This document shows positions 9,478 through 18,962 of a DNA stretch of 64,000 nucleotides, piece after piece; position 1 is the stretch's first letter, and each line of letters opens with the position of its first letter. Source of the stretch: Calditrichota bacterium (GTDB taxonomy: Bacteria > Electryoneota > RPQS01); assembly GCA_020637395.1 (NCBI GenBank), contig JACJWA010000001.1:434001-498000 (forward strand), in the 5' to 3' direction. The notes beneath the pieces were generated by a model. The model was given only the letters and a program-made list of their open reading frames with translations, ran no database searches and had not been told where the DNA came from. A program made the position numbers and the translations under genes.

Positions 9478-12400
9478 ATGCGAAGAAACAGGACTATTTG
9501 GCTTGTTGTTATCGGACTTATTCTGACGGCAGCAACGGTCTTTGCGCGCGGCACCGAGAAGCCGCTCGCCGTGCCTTTCGACGGCACGACGTTTGAACCG
9601 ACTTTCGCGGTCATGACTGCGGATCGTTCGCTGGACGCGCTCGGCGCTCCGGTGGACTGGGATGCCGCCGTGATTGCGGGCGGTGACTATCTGAAAGGAA
9701 TGCAGGCCGATGTCACGGACGACAATGCCGGCAACGGCACGAACGGCGTGAATGAGTCGCCGGATGATCCCGATGACGGCGGCTGGGATTGGGTCATCAC
9801 CTCGCCTCCCGCGCCGTTTCATCACTCCACAACGGCCAGCCCGACGAACATCTACGGCGTTACCGTTCTGGGTGTGTATGACTCGTATGTGAAGAATGGC
9901 TACACCACCGCGCATCCGTGGTTCACGACCATGACCGACGCGGCCAACGCCATGATCGTCAATCCGAACATTCGCTCGGGCTCCGATCTGAAATTCCTGA
10001 TGCTCTACAACGATCTGTCCGGTGTCGCGGGTACGACCTACATGGACGCCGCGAAGACCAAGTATGATGCCCGCATCACCACCTACGGTTCGGCGACCGG
10101 TTTGGCGGAATACATCCGCGATGCTCGCCATGGACAGGGCTACGACAACGGCATCATCGCGTGGGATGTAGGCGTCTGGGCCGTTGTTGCGCAGATGCTC
10201 TACGATCGCTACGGCGGCACGTATGATCTCGATGCCGACGCGATTGCCGAAGTACTCTATAAGGATTCGTATCAATTGAATCCCGGTTATTTTGATCTCG
10301 CCACCTGTGCCAATTGGGACGGTGTGAGTAATGCTGTGAGCTACTATTGGTTCAACATCGGTATCTCGGGATTGATGGATGCGTTCATGGCGTCGAATAC
10401 GTACGCCGCCGAACTTCCCGCTTTGGCCACGTACTTGTTGCAAAGCCAGGGGCCCGAAGGCGGCATCTGCGACAGCCATCCTTATCACGCGGGAGACTAT
10501 AGCTGGCAGGCCACGGCTTACGGCACCCTGTCGCTGAACACCTATGACGCTCTGACCTATGCCACCGAAATCGCGCATGCGGCGTATTTCATCGGCGCAA
10601 CGCAGGACGTCAGCGGCGGATGGCTCTACGGAGGCGGTAATCACTATCCCGAAATTGGTGGCGAGAACCTGAGCGCCATGACGCTCAGCGCCGCTGCGGA
10701 CGAAGTCTGGGTGGATGACGACTGGACCACTCAGGCCGATGTGGATGCATCGCCCTACGCCGGACTCGTTTTCGGTTACGATGCCTTTGGCGACATCCAG
10801 TCCGCCATTGACAACGTCGGCAACTCAATTGTGAATGTTCTGGCCGGAACGTATGTCGCTCCCTCTCAAATCGTGATTGATCAGGACCTCACGCTCATCG
10901 GTGCGGGAAGCTCGCTGACGACCATTGTTCCCGGATACAACACGACCAATGGAAGCTACCTGATTTCCGACGCGCTGATCTACGTCGCCTACGATCGCAC
11001 GGTCACCATCGAAGACCTTGCCGTGGATGGCACGGGCTACACCGTCAAACATGCGATCCAATCCCGCGGCGCATCGCTGACGGTCAACGATTGCGAATTC
11101 AGAGACATCTATGCCCATAACTACGACGGACGCGGTATTGTCTTCCTGACCGGTGCGGGCCAGGTGAACGGCTGTTCGATGTCCAACGTCCAGAGAATCG
11201 GCGTGCATGTTCGCGGCTCCGTGGAGCCGACCGCGCCGAACGTGGCCATTGACGACTTGACCTACGTCGGCAAGGGCGCTGGCGACTTCCTGGATTACGG
11301 CGTCGAGTTCGGCGGCGGCGGCACGGGCAGCGTTACAAATAGTTCGATCACCAACTGCCTCGGCCTCGCATTGACGGACAGCTCCACATCAGCGGCAATC
11401 TTGGCCACAGACTTCTACGGCACCGGAACAAATGCGACCATTACGGGCTGCACGCTGACCGGAAACACCACCGGTATCTATGTAGGCTATGCTTCCGGCG
11501 ACATGACCACTCTTGTTGCCGAGAATAATGATCTATCCGGCAATGAGACGGGCCTCGTAAATGTCACGACGAATACCGTGGATGCCTCCCCGAACTGGTG
11601 GGGCGATCGCTATCCGTTCAATGATTTCACCGGCTCGGTTACCTTCTATCCCTGCTGGGCGCAGGTCGGCATGACCTCACTCTTCCCGACGACTCCCGTT
11701 GCAGACGCGGGTTGGTATCCCTACATCATTCGCGCGGCCAGCGGCGGTCAAGGTGTTCCCTACATCTCGGGCAACGACACCTACGTCCCGGATGCGCTCG
11801 AATACATCACCTGGTCTTCCGGACAAAAAGCCGGACTCGGAACGGATCTGATCAACGGCGCGACGGTCTCGCAGATCTCTACTTTGCACATTGACCGACT
11901 CGATGACATCAATATCTCCGGCTCGCTCTATGGTCCTTACATCAATATCTGGATCACCGACGGCAACGGAAACTACGCCGTCATCGCCAACGAACCGTCG
12001 AATCCGGAATGGGCAGGCAGCACGTGGGATGTTCCCGACTGGGACTTCCTGAAAACCAAGACCTGCAAGGTCTATGAAACCATCGGCACGTCGGGCGGCA
12101 ATCCCGGCACAAGCTGGCTCGCTGCGCATATCGGCATCTCCGGACCGATCACCTTTGAAGATGTGGCCGGATTGATCATCATGCCGCCGCCGATTGCCTA
12201 CATTCAAGGCGGAAACGGCGTCGGCACCGGCGCTCCCGACGAACTCGGTACCGACATCGCACGCGGATTCAACTGGATCTTCGGCGACACCGGAAGCAAT
12301 TACGTCTCCGGTTCGGGCGAAGGCTTCGTGGTGGACAACTACAGCGCGACGGCCAACATTCCGCCCACGAGTTTCACGCTGTCCTTTGACAACCCGTACC

Positions 12401-15024
12401 TCGGCTGCGATGCTCCGTGCGAAACTGAGCTTCTGAAGGTCGCGTTTGATCTTCCGAACTTCGTCACCGGAACAGTCGTCATCACTCTTCCGACGGACAT
12501 CGTTGCCGATTGGACGGGTGATCAATATCAGATCATGGTTCCTGCTCTCGAGCGCTCCACGAATCTGAACTTCATGAACGCAGCCGGCGGCGGCACGAGC
12601 ACCATCACGCTCGATGTCAGTTGGAGCCCGCCCTACAGCACCGGAACACCCGGTGAGTACATCGCCTGGCTGCCGATCAAGAATGTCGGCACGGCCAACA
12701 GCGGCACCTATCCCGTTACCATTGCGTCCTACGACTACTGGGATAGATACTTTGTGCAGTTTGACGGCACTCCGAATTCTCTGGACTTCACGCTGCCCGA
12801 TGTGCTCGTGGATTGCGAAGCCCCGACCGCGACGCTGACCGGCGGCGGCGGTGAAGGCTATCCTGCCTGCGATGCCTACAGCAGTGACGCCGAGTTTGAA
12901 AATGCATTGACCTACACGATTACCAACGGCGGCACCCCGGCTTCGGCCCTGACCGTCACGGAAATCGTTCTGACTAACTCCAATGGCGGCAGTCCGTACG
13001 TTTATCCCGTTGCGCCCGGCGGCGGTACGTTCCCGCCCGCGTCCGTGTGGGCCGACATGGCCGAAGGCTGCAACACCTTCGTCCTGAACGTCACCGACGG
13101 AACCTGCAACAGCTATTCGACGGCGTCGCTCGTCGTTGAAAAGGATACGCAGGCTCCGGCACCGGCCGTGACCTATACGCAGTCCGCGTGCTACAACAAT
13201 CTGCCCGGCGATCCGCAGTACGGCGGTACGTTGATCGAAACCGATCTGGACATTGATCTCGCGGCAGCAGGCGCGTGCGAAGCTGGCACCTTTGATCTCA
13301 CTCTGACTATCCTTGCTGAAACGGTCAATGCCTACACCGCAGTGGCCTCGATCACGGACTATCCGTCCGCAGGACTTGAGGCCTCAACATTGTGGAGTGC
13401 TATCGTCACAGCGGTTGGTGCAACCTACACCGGTTCCGTCACCGTGAATTGGACTGCGACGGATTGCGCGGGCAATTCGGCGAACGGCAGTTTCCCGATT
13501 CCGTGTATGGACTTTGACACCCCCGACAATGCCTTCACTTACTTCGATGCGCGTCCCGCTCATCTCGGTGTGTGGCTGGCCTGGTCGTGGGAAGCCAGTG
13601 CGGACGCCATCGAGGCCCGCATCTATCGCAGCCCGCTCTCCGGCGAATATCCCGGTTACGTGAGTGACCTGTGGAGTTCGCTTGGCAACTATGACGTCGC
13701 GAACTTCCCTCCGTCCCTCGGCGGCGCATGGCAGCTCGTGGCCACGCAGAACGCGTTGACCGGAACCATCACCTCTGCGGCATACGGTGTCAACAACCCG
13801 CGCGGTGATTTCCACTCGCACGTGGATGGCGGCACGACCTATTGGCTGGACGCGCAAACCGGTTGGGTGGACGGCAACGGCAATGCCAATACCTATCGTG
13901 ACATCTATCGCTATGTCACATTCGTCAAGGATGCCGGCGGCAACTGGTCCATCTCTGAACCCGTCGTGCTCCTGCAGAATGCCGATCGCTCGACCAACTA
14001 CTGGCTCGGTGACTTCGCCACTGCCGACGACACCGGCGATCCCAGCTCGCGCGGTCGCGTGGACAACTGGGACCTCGACCTGCTGTCGCTTGTGTACTTC
14101 ACACCCGCGGGCGGTTACCGCAACATCGGTCCCGTCAATCCGGTCGAAAACGGCAACGTTGGTAAGGGTATTCCGAATCCGGATGGAACCGGCCTGATCA
14201 ACTTCCAGGATCTCGTTCCGTTCAGCTTCAACTATGCCAACGTGTCGCCGGTCGGCGGACTGAAGGAATTCTCCATTCAGCCTGATCCTGCCGACGCTCG
14301 TCCGTTCAGCGCGTTGGACGAGGCTCCGGTCGTGGATCTGACCGTTGAAAATGAACTCGAAACCCTAACAGAAGGCACCGAGTTCACGACGGTCATCGCG
14401 CTGCGCGGCAATGACGGAAATTCCGTCAAGGCAGTCGAAGCCGTGCTCTCGTTCGATGAAAACATGCTCGAAGTCGTCAGCGCCGTTTCCGGCGGTGCGC
14501 ACGGCCAAGGGACCGTCTTCACCAAGGCCGCAGAACTCACGACCGAGTCCGGTCGAATCGGATTCGTCGCGGCGTCCTGCGGCGGCTGGACCACTCTCGA
14601 AGGCGATGCGGTGCTCGGCACCGTCACCTTCCGGGTCAAGTCCACCATCACCACGGCGTGCGAGCTGACGCTTTCCTCCGTGAACATGCTCGACAACACC
14701 GGTGAAGTTCTCGAACTCGAAGGCGCTACCGCCACATTGTTCGGCGCGCCGACGCTGCCCGAGTCCTATGCTCTCTATCAGAACTATCCGAACCCGTTCA
14801 ACCCGACGACGAACATCCGCTTTGACCTCGTGGAGTCCGGCCATGTGTCCATCATGGTCTATAACACGCTGGGTCAGTTGGTGGCGCGTGCCGCCGATCA
14901 GTACATGGAGGCGGGACGCCACACCATCACCTTTGACGCAAGTTCAATGGCTTCCGGTGTGTACGTCTATTCGATCAGTGTGAACGGATTTACGGATCTG
15001 AAGAAAATGGTCTTGATTCGCTAA
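9478..15024 (+). CDS. Giant secreted multidomain surface protein with type IX-like sorting domain
   Basis: 1848 residues. A signal peptide (1-23, ending VFA) is followed by an alpha/alpha-toroid-like domain (~45-405), a right-handed beta-helix (~410-710, with G-N-x-T-G-I type turns), beta-sandwich and Ig-like domains (~745-1500), two dockerin-like Asp/Asn loops (~1510-1580, DDTGDPSSRGRVDNWDLD and NPDGTGLINFQD), a cohesin-like domain (~1618-1740) and a C-terminal sorting domain (~1760-1848) with YALYQNYPNPFNP and a final K-K-M-V-L-I-R. ATG 9478 was chosen because GGGGAAGAG lies 3-11 bp before it and the signal peptide starts there; an in-frame ATG at 9421 lacks this. The sorting domain suggests export by a type IX-like machinery and anchoring at the surface. 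No catalytic residues were recognised. Confidence 0.8.
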   Translation: MRRNRTIWLVVIGLILTAATVFARGTEKPLAVPFDGTTFEPTFAVMTADRSLDALGAPVDWDAAVIAGGDYLKGMQADVTDDNAGNGTNGVNESPDDPDDGGWDWVITSPPAPFHHSTTASPTNIYGVTVLGVYDSYVKNGYTTAHPWFTTMTDAANAMIVNPNIRSGSDLKFLMLYNDLSGVAGTTYMDAAKTKYDARITTYGSATGLAEYIRDARHGQGYDNGIIAWDVGVWAVVAQMLYDRYGGTYDLDADAIAEVLYKDSYQLNPGYFDLATCANWDGVSNAVSYYWFNIGISGLMDAFMASNTYAAELPALATYLLQSQGPEGGICDSHPYHAGDYSWQATAYGTLSLNTYDALTYATEIAHAAYFIGATQDVSGGWLYGGGNHYPEIGGENLSAMTLSAAADEVWVDDDWTTQADVDASPYAGLVFGYDAFGDIQSAIDNVGNSIVNVLAGTYVAPSQIVIDQDLTLIGAGSSLTTIVPGYNTTNGSYLISDALIYVAYDRTVTIEDLAVDGTGYTVKHAIQSRGASLTVNDCEFRDIYAHNYDGRGIVFLTGAGQVNGCSMSNVQRIGVHVRGSVEPTAPNVAIDDLTYVGKGAGDFLDYGVEFGGGGTGSVTNSSITNCLGLALTDSSTSAAILATDFYGTGTNATITGCTLTGNTTGIYVGYASGDMTTLVAENNDLSGNETGLVNVTTNTVDASPNWWGDRYPFNDFTGSVTFYPCWAQVGMTSLFPTTPVADAGWYPYIIRAASGGQGVPYISGNDTYVPDALEYITWSSGQKAGLGTDLINGATVSQISTLHIDRLDDINISGSLYGPYINIWITDGNGNYAVIANEPSNPEWAGSTWDVPDWDFLKTKTCKVYETIGTSGGNPGTSWLAAHIGISGPITFEDVAGLIIMPPPIAYIQGGNGVGTGAPDELGTDIARGFNWIFGDTGSNYVSGSGEGFVVDNYSATANIPPTSFTLSFDNPYLGCDAPCETELLKVAFDLPNFVTGTVVITLPTDIVADWTGDQYQIMVPALERSTNLNFMNAAGGGTSTITLDVSWSPPYSTGTPGEYIAWLPIKNVGTANSGTYPVTIASYDYWDRYFVQFDGTPNSLDFTLPDVLVDCEAPTATLTGGGGEGYPACDAYSSDAEFENALTYTITNGGTPASALTVTEIVLTNSNGGSPYVYPVAPGGGTFPPASVWADMAEGCNTFVLNVTDGTCNSYSTASLVVEKDTQAPAPAVTYTQSACYNNLPGDPQYGGTLIETDLDIDLAAAGACEAGTFDLTLTILAETVNAYTAVASITDYPSAGLEASTLWSAIVTAVGATYTGSVTVNWTATDCAGNSANGSFPIPCMDFDTPDNAFTYFDARPAHLGVWLAWSWEASADAIEARIYRSPLSGEYPGYVSDLWSSLGNYDVANFPPSLGGAWQLVATQNALTGTITSAAYGVNNPRGDFHSHVDGGTTYWLDAQTGWVDGNGNANTYRDIYRYVTFVKDAGGNWSISEPVVLLQNADRSTNYWLGDFATADDTGDPSSRGRVDNWDLDLLSLVYFTPAGGYRNIGPVNPVENGNVGKGIPNPDGTGLINFQDLVPFSFNYANVSPVGGLKEFSIQPDPADARPFSALDEAPVVDLTVENELETLTEGTEFTTVIALRGNDGNSVKAVEAVLSFDENMLEVVSAVSGGAHGQGTVFTKAAELTTESGRIGFVAASCGGWTTLEGDAVLGTVTFRVKSTITTACELTLSSVNMLDNTGEVLELEGATATLFGAPTLPESYALYQNYPNPFNPTTNIRFDLVESGHVSIMVYNTLGQLVARAADQYMEAGRHTITFDASSMASGVYVYSISVNGFTDLKKMVLIR

Positions 15025-15051
15025 GCTTCCGGGCTTATATTGTCTGATGCC

Positions 15052-15083
15052 ACCCCCGCCGTCACGCTCGTGGCGGCGGGGGT
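15052..15083 (+). other. GC-rich intercistronic hairpin
   Basis: A perfect 10-bp G/C stem (ACCCCCGCCG 15052-15061 with CGGCGGGGGT 15074-15083) between the giant gene and the next start at 15108. No U-run follows, so it is more likely an mRNA 3'-end stabiliser or partial attenuator than a full terminator. Confidence 0.5.
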
Positions 15084-15107
15084 AACTCTATATTCAGAGG
15101 TGAGTTG

Positions 15108-15842
15108 ATGCGCAGCGCGATTGTGACCATCTGGCTGGTTCTGCTGACCGTGCTTCTGCCTTGCAAGCAAGCACGGGCCGTGCTCATGTATTTTTCGCCC
15201 GACACCACGGTCGCTGCGGCTGGTGACACCATCCATTTCTCCGTCCTGATGACCGCGTCCGATACGATTCGCTCGTTCAATGTCTATCTGACTTACGACA
15301 CGAACGATCTGGACCTGGCCATCGCTCCGCAGGCCGGTTCGTTGATTCAAGGACTTCCCGGCCTGGATTTTCGCTACAATGATCACATTCTCGCCGCGCC
15401 GGATTGGCTCGAAGTGGGAGCCGTGATCTTCGGCTCAAGTTCGTGGGTCGGTCCCGGCGAATTGTTCACCATGGGACTCGTCATGCGCGAATGCGGCGTC
15501 CTGCCTATGACCGGAAGTTTCGGAATGCGGCGCATTGACGGAGCCTATATCCCCGGCGACTTTTTGCCACCGGCTTTGTACATCTGTGACGCGCCGCCCT
15601 TGGCCCCCGACAGTCTGACGATCACCTGGGACGGCACCGGAGCCAGTCTGCGCTGGATGCCCGTAGAGCTGAACACCTATGGACTTCCGATTCCCGCGCC
15701 GTCCTATATCATTCTGCGCTCCGAAGAGATGCCCAACGAGTTTCCTCTGACGCCGATTGACACAACCGTCGCGACGATCTACGTGGATAGCACGGCACCG
15801 GGAATCCTGCATCGCTACGTTGTAAAAGCGTTTCTGCCTTAA
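15108..15842 (+). CDS. Secreted cohesin-like domain protein (second copy of the plan)
   Basis: 244 residues. ATG 15108 has GAGGTG 6-11 bp upstream. A signal peptide (1-~24, core LVLLTVLLPC) is followed by a cohesin-like beta-sandwich (FSPDTTVAAAGDTIHFSVLM, then FNVYLTYDTNDLDL) and a short fibronectin-III-like C-terminus. Cohesin-type domains often start with this 'V-x-x-G-D-x-x-x-V' strand pattern. It shares its layout with the 8591-9433 gene and ends with a strong terminator. Possible roles are a partner or scaffold for the dockerin-like segment of the giant protein; this is inference. Confidence 0.62.
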   Translation: MRSAIVTIWLVLLTVLLPCKQARAVLMYFSPDTTVAAAGDTIHFSVLMTASDTIRSFNVYLTYDTNDLDLAIAPQAGSLIQGLPGLDFRYNDHILAAPDWLEVGAVIFGSSSWVGPGELFTMGLVMRECGVLPMTGSFGMRRIDGAYIPGDFLPPALYICDAPPLAPDSLTITWDGTGASLRWMPVELNTYGLPIPAPSYIILRSEEMPNEFPLTPIDTTVATIYVDSTAPGILHRYVVKAFLP

Positions 15843-15863
15843 TCTGAGTTTTGTTCTAACGAA

Positions 15864-15899
15864 AAGCCCTCAGGCTGCTGCCTGAGGGCTTTCTCGTTT
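15864..15899 (+). terminator. Strong terminator, probably bidirectional
   Basis: A perfect 12-bp stem (15864-15875 with 15880-15891) with loop TGCT, then TTCTCGTTTCTT on the plus strand and a short U-run (TTTTC) on the minus strand. It separates two convergent genes. Confidence 0.85.
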
Positions 15900-15918
15900 C
15901 TTACTTTAAATGTCCGGC

Positions 15919-17712
15919 CTACCGATAGTACTTCTGCCACTGATGAATCGTCACCAAAGCGCTCAACAGTTGAGTCGGGCACGGGCGCCGATGATAGAAA
16001 TCGTTGCGCAGCAGAGCAATACCCTTCGGGTCAAGAATGGACATCGGCCCGAGTTCCTCAAGGCAGTTCAGAACTGAGGCGCGGTGCTGCTTCCTCTGCA
16101 AAGCAAGAGGGTGGCCGTATTGCCTGTTTGACGCGGGCGCGAAAACGGTGTCCCCTGTGACTCGATACACTACGCTTTCAATCCTGGATTGCAGCATCCA
16201 CCACCTGCGCAGAAACCGCTTCTTCCACTTTACATTCTCTTCCAAAGAGTGCCCGTAGTTCCGGGTCGTCGGGTAGCGATATAGTTCAGGATAACCCAGC
16301 TTCAGCGCGGCATGATAGGCCGTGCCGCCACGCCGCAATTCGACCGGCATCCTGTGCGTAAACTTCACCAGTTTGTTGTGAAGATGCGGAGCCAGAAAAA
16401 ACGCGCGGTCGCGAAGCATCTGCACCGCAAAAATCGTCCGGTTTGTGTCGCGGTCCTCGGCGTACCAGCGCGAATAGCGCTCATCCATCGTACTTCCCGG
16501 AAGCGAGCGAATCCGGTCCGCATAACCAAGCGTGTCCCACTGTTCGGTCGTTAAGACGCGCAGCACGCCGTCCATCGGAGTCTGCACGGCGCGAGCCCAC
16601 GCAAGCTGACTGACGCGCTCACCCATGTTCTCCGTTCCTTGATATTCAGCGGGAGAACTCAAGTCTTCGGCTCCCCACATCGTATCGCCGAGCAATCCGC
16701 TTAAGACAAGCGTGCCCTTCGGCAGCACGTCTTTGAGCGGTCCGATGGGATTATTCGGAAAGGTCAGCTTGATGCCCTCCGAGACATCAAATCCGTCTGC
16801 AAGAATCTCCGCGAGCGGCCGCGCATCCATCGGCACATACGTGTTCTTCAAACCAAGCGTCGCCGCCAAGCCCGACCCCAACTTGTAGTCCATCGAGGAC
16901 GGGTGCCCGTAGGTATAGGTGAATATCCGGTCCTTCGGCAGGCACTCCAACGCACAGCCAATTGCAAATCTCGAATCCATTCCACCCGAAAGCGGCACCG
17001 TGATCGAATCCAGTCCGCGAAGTTCCTCCGCAACTGCTTCCCGCATCAGAGTCAATCCTTCGCGACTCACGGACTTGAGCAATTCTTCGCGCGTGCTCGA
17101 CTCAAACTCCTTCGAATCACTGCGCTCGAAGGGAAGACTTGTGCGTTGTGATTCGGAAGACCTGCCCCTATGAACCGTGATGCACTGCGCCGAACGCATA
17201 CTGTACACGTCTTTCAAAGGTGTGTAACGATTGGGAAGATACCCGAACACCAGCATGTATGGAACGCTGCGCTCTTCGATTTCCGGCTTTGACTCGGCAT
17301 GCTGATGCAGATAGCGAAGCGAGTTGGAGAAGTAGTGGCGTTCGCCCTGCCTCAAGTAATACCAGCGCTGCAAAAGAAATACATCCGATGCGACGCTGAC
17401 CACATCCTGTTCGCGATCAAACTTGAGCGCGATCCAGCTTCCGCCCGGCTCATCTCCCGGAAAACTCCACTCATCTGCGGGCAGCTTCGCGACCGGGTGA
17501 TCCTGAGGAAGTCTCGATGTCGGCTTGCATCCCGTCAGTCTCCCTGCAAAGAAATGATAGGATTTCTCATCGGACGACTCCGCGATATGCGGATAAAAGA
17601 AGCCGTCATTCGCAGACTCGATGATGTCCAAATCCCACTCCGTACCGCGAATACATCTTCCGGCAGAGTGCGGAGCGGCATCTTTCTTCCTATACACGAA
17701 GCAAATGTTCAT
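15919..17712 (-). CDS. Asparagine-synthetase-like ATP-dependent amidotransferase
   Basis: 597 residues. The C-terminal half has the PP-loop of the asparagine synthase family (VPLSGGMDSR, SGGMDS at ~242-247) for adenylating a carboxylate. The N-terminal half resembles a class II glutaminase region (W-I-A-L-K-F, then Y-F-S-N-S-L-R-Y-L), but the sequence begins MNIC, so the catalytic Cys expected at position 2 is missing; an active glutaminase is unlikely. Family members in envelope-polysaccharide clusters use such enzymes to amidate sugars or peptides. The neighbours (a membrane acyltransferase-like protein and a flippase on the same strand) suit a polysaccharide role. The exact substrate is unknown. 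Confidence 0.78.
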   Translation of the reverse strand: MNICFVYRKKDAAPHSAGRCIRGTEWDLDIIESANDGFFYPHIAESSDEKSYHFFAGRLTGCKPTSRLPQDHPVAKLPADEWSFPGDEPGGSWIALKFDREQDVVSVASDVFLLQRWYYLRQGERHYFSNSLRYLHQHAESKPEIEERSVPYMLVFGYLPNRYTPLKDVYSMRSAQCITVHRGRSSESQRTSLPFERSDSKEFESSTREELLKSVSREGLTLMREAVAEELRGLDSITVPLSGGMDSRFAIGCALECLPKDRIFTYTYGHPSSMDYKLGSGLAATLGLKNTYVPMDARPLAEILADGFDVSEGIKLTFPNNPIGPLKDVLPKGTLVLSGLLGDTMWGAEDLSSPAEYQGTENMGERVSQLAWARAVQTPMDGVLRVLTTEQWDTLGYADRIRSLPGSTMDERYSRWYAEDRDTNRTIFAVQMLRDRAFFLAPHLHNKLVKFTHRMPVELRRGGTAYHAALKLGYPELYRYPTTRNYGHSLEENVKWKKRFLRRWWMLQSRIESVVYRVTGDTVFAPASNRQYGHPLALQRKQHRASVLNCLEELGPMSILDPKGIALLRNDFYHRRPCPTQLLSALVTIHQWQKYYR

Positions 17713-17760
17713 TGAAGGGAGTTTTGTGGAACAGAGAGAGTAGCCTGGCGAATGTCCGGA

Positions 17761-18933
17761 CTATAGATAGCTAAGCCACCACTTTTCGCGGTGCTGAGAC
17801 TTGTAAACACCATACCGTTTGCAAACAGGATAGAGCACCAGCACGACCGAAATCCACGCGAGGTAAATCGCTGTAAGTACAATTCGCGGATCATTCATCA
17901 GAGGGGTCGTGAAGTTGTCCGCCCCAAACTCGAACCCTGCAGGAGTCCCGCCCGTCAGAGCAATCACGGCCAGCGACAGGGCGTGCAGCAAATAGATGTG
18001 CAGAATGTAATAGAGAAACGGAGTCTTGCCGTACACAATGAGCGCGTCCGTCCAACGATTCTTGACTTTCTCAATGTAAGCCAGAAACAGGAACGCCGGA
18101 CCCATCGTCATGAGCAGAAAGAACACCGAAGGCGGATACTTCGTGACATTCACGAAGTTCAGCAGTTGATAAAACGCGCCATCCGGCAGCCCCGGAGTTG
18201 CGCCGCGGTGCAGGACCAACGCGCCGCGCAACGCGATGAACAGCAGAATACTCCCCGCGCCCAGTCCGATCAGCCACCGTTTTCGAACTCCGGGTTCGAC
18301 CTCTGTACGGTACAGTTTGCCAAAGAGATATCCGAGACTCATCAGAGCGATCCAGGGAAGCACCGGATACTGAAACCCGACGGTCAAGTGTGAGGTAAGC
18401 TGAACTCCCCCCGGTTGATGCAGCGTGTACCAGAGCAGATCCGGAAGGGATGTTCCGTGGACCTCAAACGAATCCAGCACGTTGTGGCCAAGCGCAACCA
18501 ACAGCCCAAAAGCAAGCACGATCCAATTGGGCAGGTACACGAATCCGGCGAGGCAGACCATGCTGATCCCAATGGCCCAAATCACTTGAAGAATGATGTG
18601 GCCAAACGTGAGATCGAACGTCCAGCCCAGCGTGACAATGGTGGTTTCGACCAAGATCAGCCACAGACCGCGCGTCAACAAGAATCTTGAAAGCTCGCGC
18701 TTGGTGTGCCGCGTTCCGTACAGATACGCCGCCGTGCCGCTCAGAAATACAAACACAGGCGCGCAAAAGTGCGTGATCCACCTCGTGAAGAACAACAGGG
18801 GAGACGCGGCCGTCAAGTCCGTCGGATTGGCAAACAGTTGACCTTGTCCAAAATACATGCGCGCATGGTCCAGCGCCATGATCACCATCACCACGCCGCG
18901 CAAGAGGTCTATGGATTCAATTCTGTGCTTCAA
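17761..18933 (-). CDS. DUF1624 / heparan-alpha-glucosaminide N-acetyltransferase-like membrane protein
   Basis: 390 residues with about 10 membrane helices. It begins RIESIDLLRGVVMVIMALDHAR, whose 'S-x-D-x-x-R-G-x-x-x-x-x-M-A-L-D-H' pattern is diagnostic for the DUF1624/HGSNAT-like family, transmembrane acyltransferase candidates that move acetyl groups across the inner membrane. The acceptor is unknown; with the flippase and asparagine-synthetase-like genes around it, modification of an exported glycan is likely. It lies 29 bp downstream of the flippase stop on the same strand, so cotranscription is likely. Confidence 0.8.
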   Translation of the reverse strand: MKHRIESIDLLRGVVMVIMALDHARMYFGQGQLFANPTDLTAASPLLFFTRWITHFCAPVFVFLSGTAAYLYGTRHTKRELSRFLLTRGLWLILVETTIVTLGWTFDLTFGHIILQVIWAIGISMVCLAGFVYLPNWIVLAFGLLVALGHNVLDSFEVHGTSLPDLLWYTLHQPGGVQLTSHLTVGFQYPVLPWIALMSLGYLFGKLYRTEVEPGVRKRWLIGLGAGSILLFIALRGALVLHRGATPGLPDGAFYQLLNFVNVTKYPPSVFFLLMTMGPAFLFLAYIEKVKNRWTDALIVYGKTPFLYYILHIYLLHALSLAVIALTGGTPAGFEFGADNFTTPLMNDPRIVLTAIYLAWISVVLVLYPVCKRYGVYKSQHREKWWLSYL

Positions 18934-18962
18934 TTTCCTTTTCCAATCGCTCGCTCATCGGA

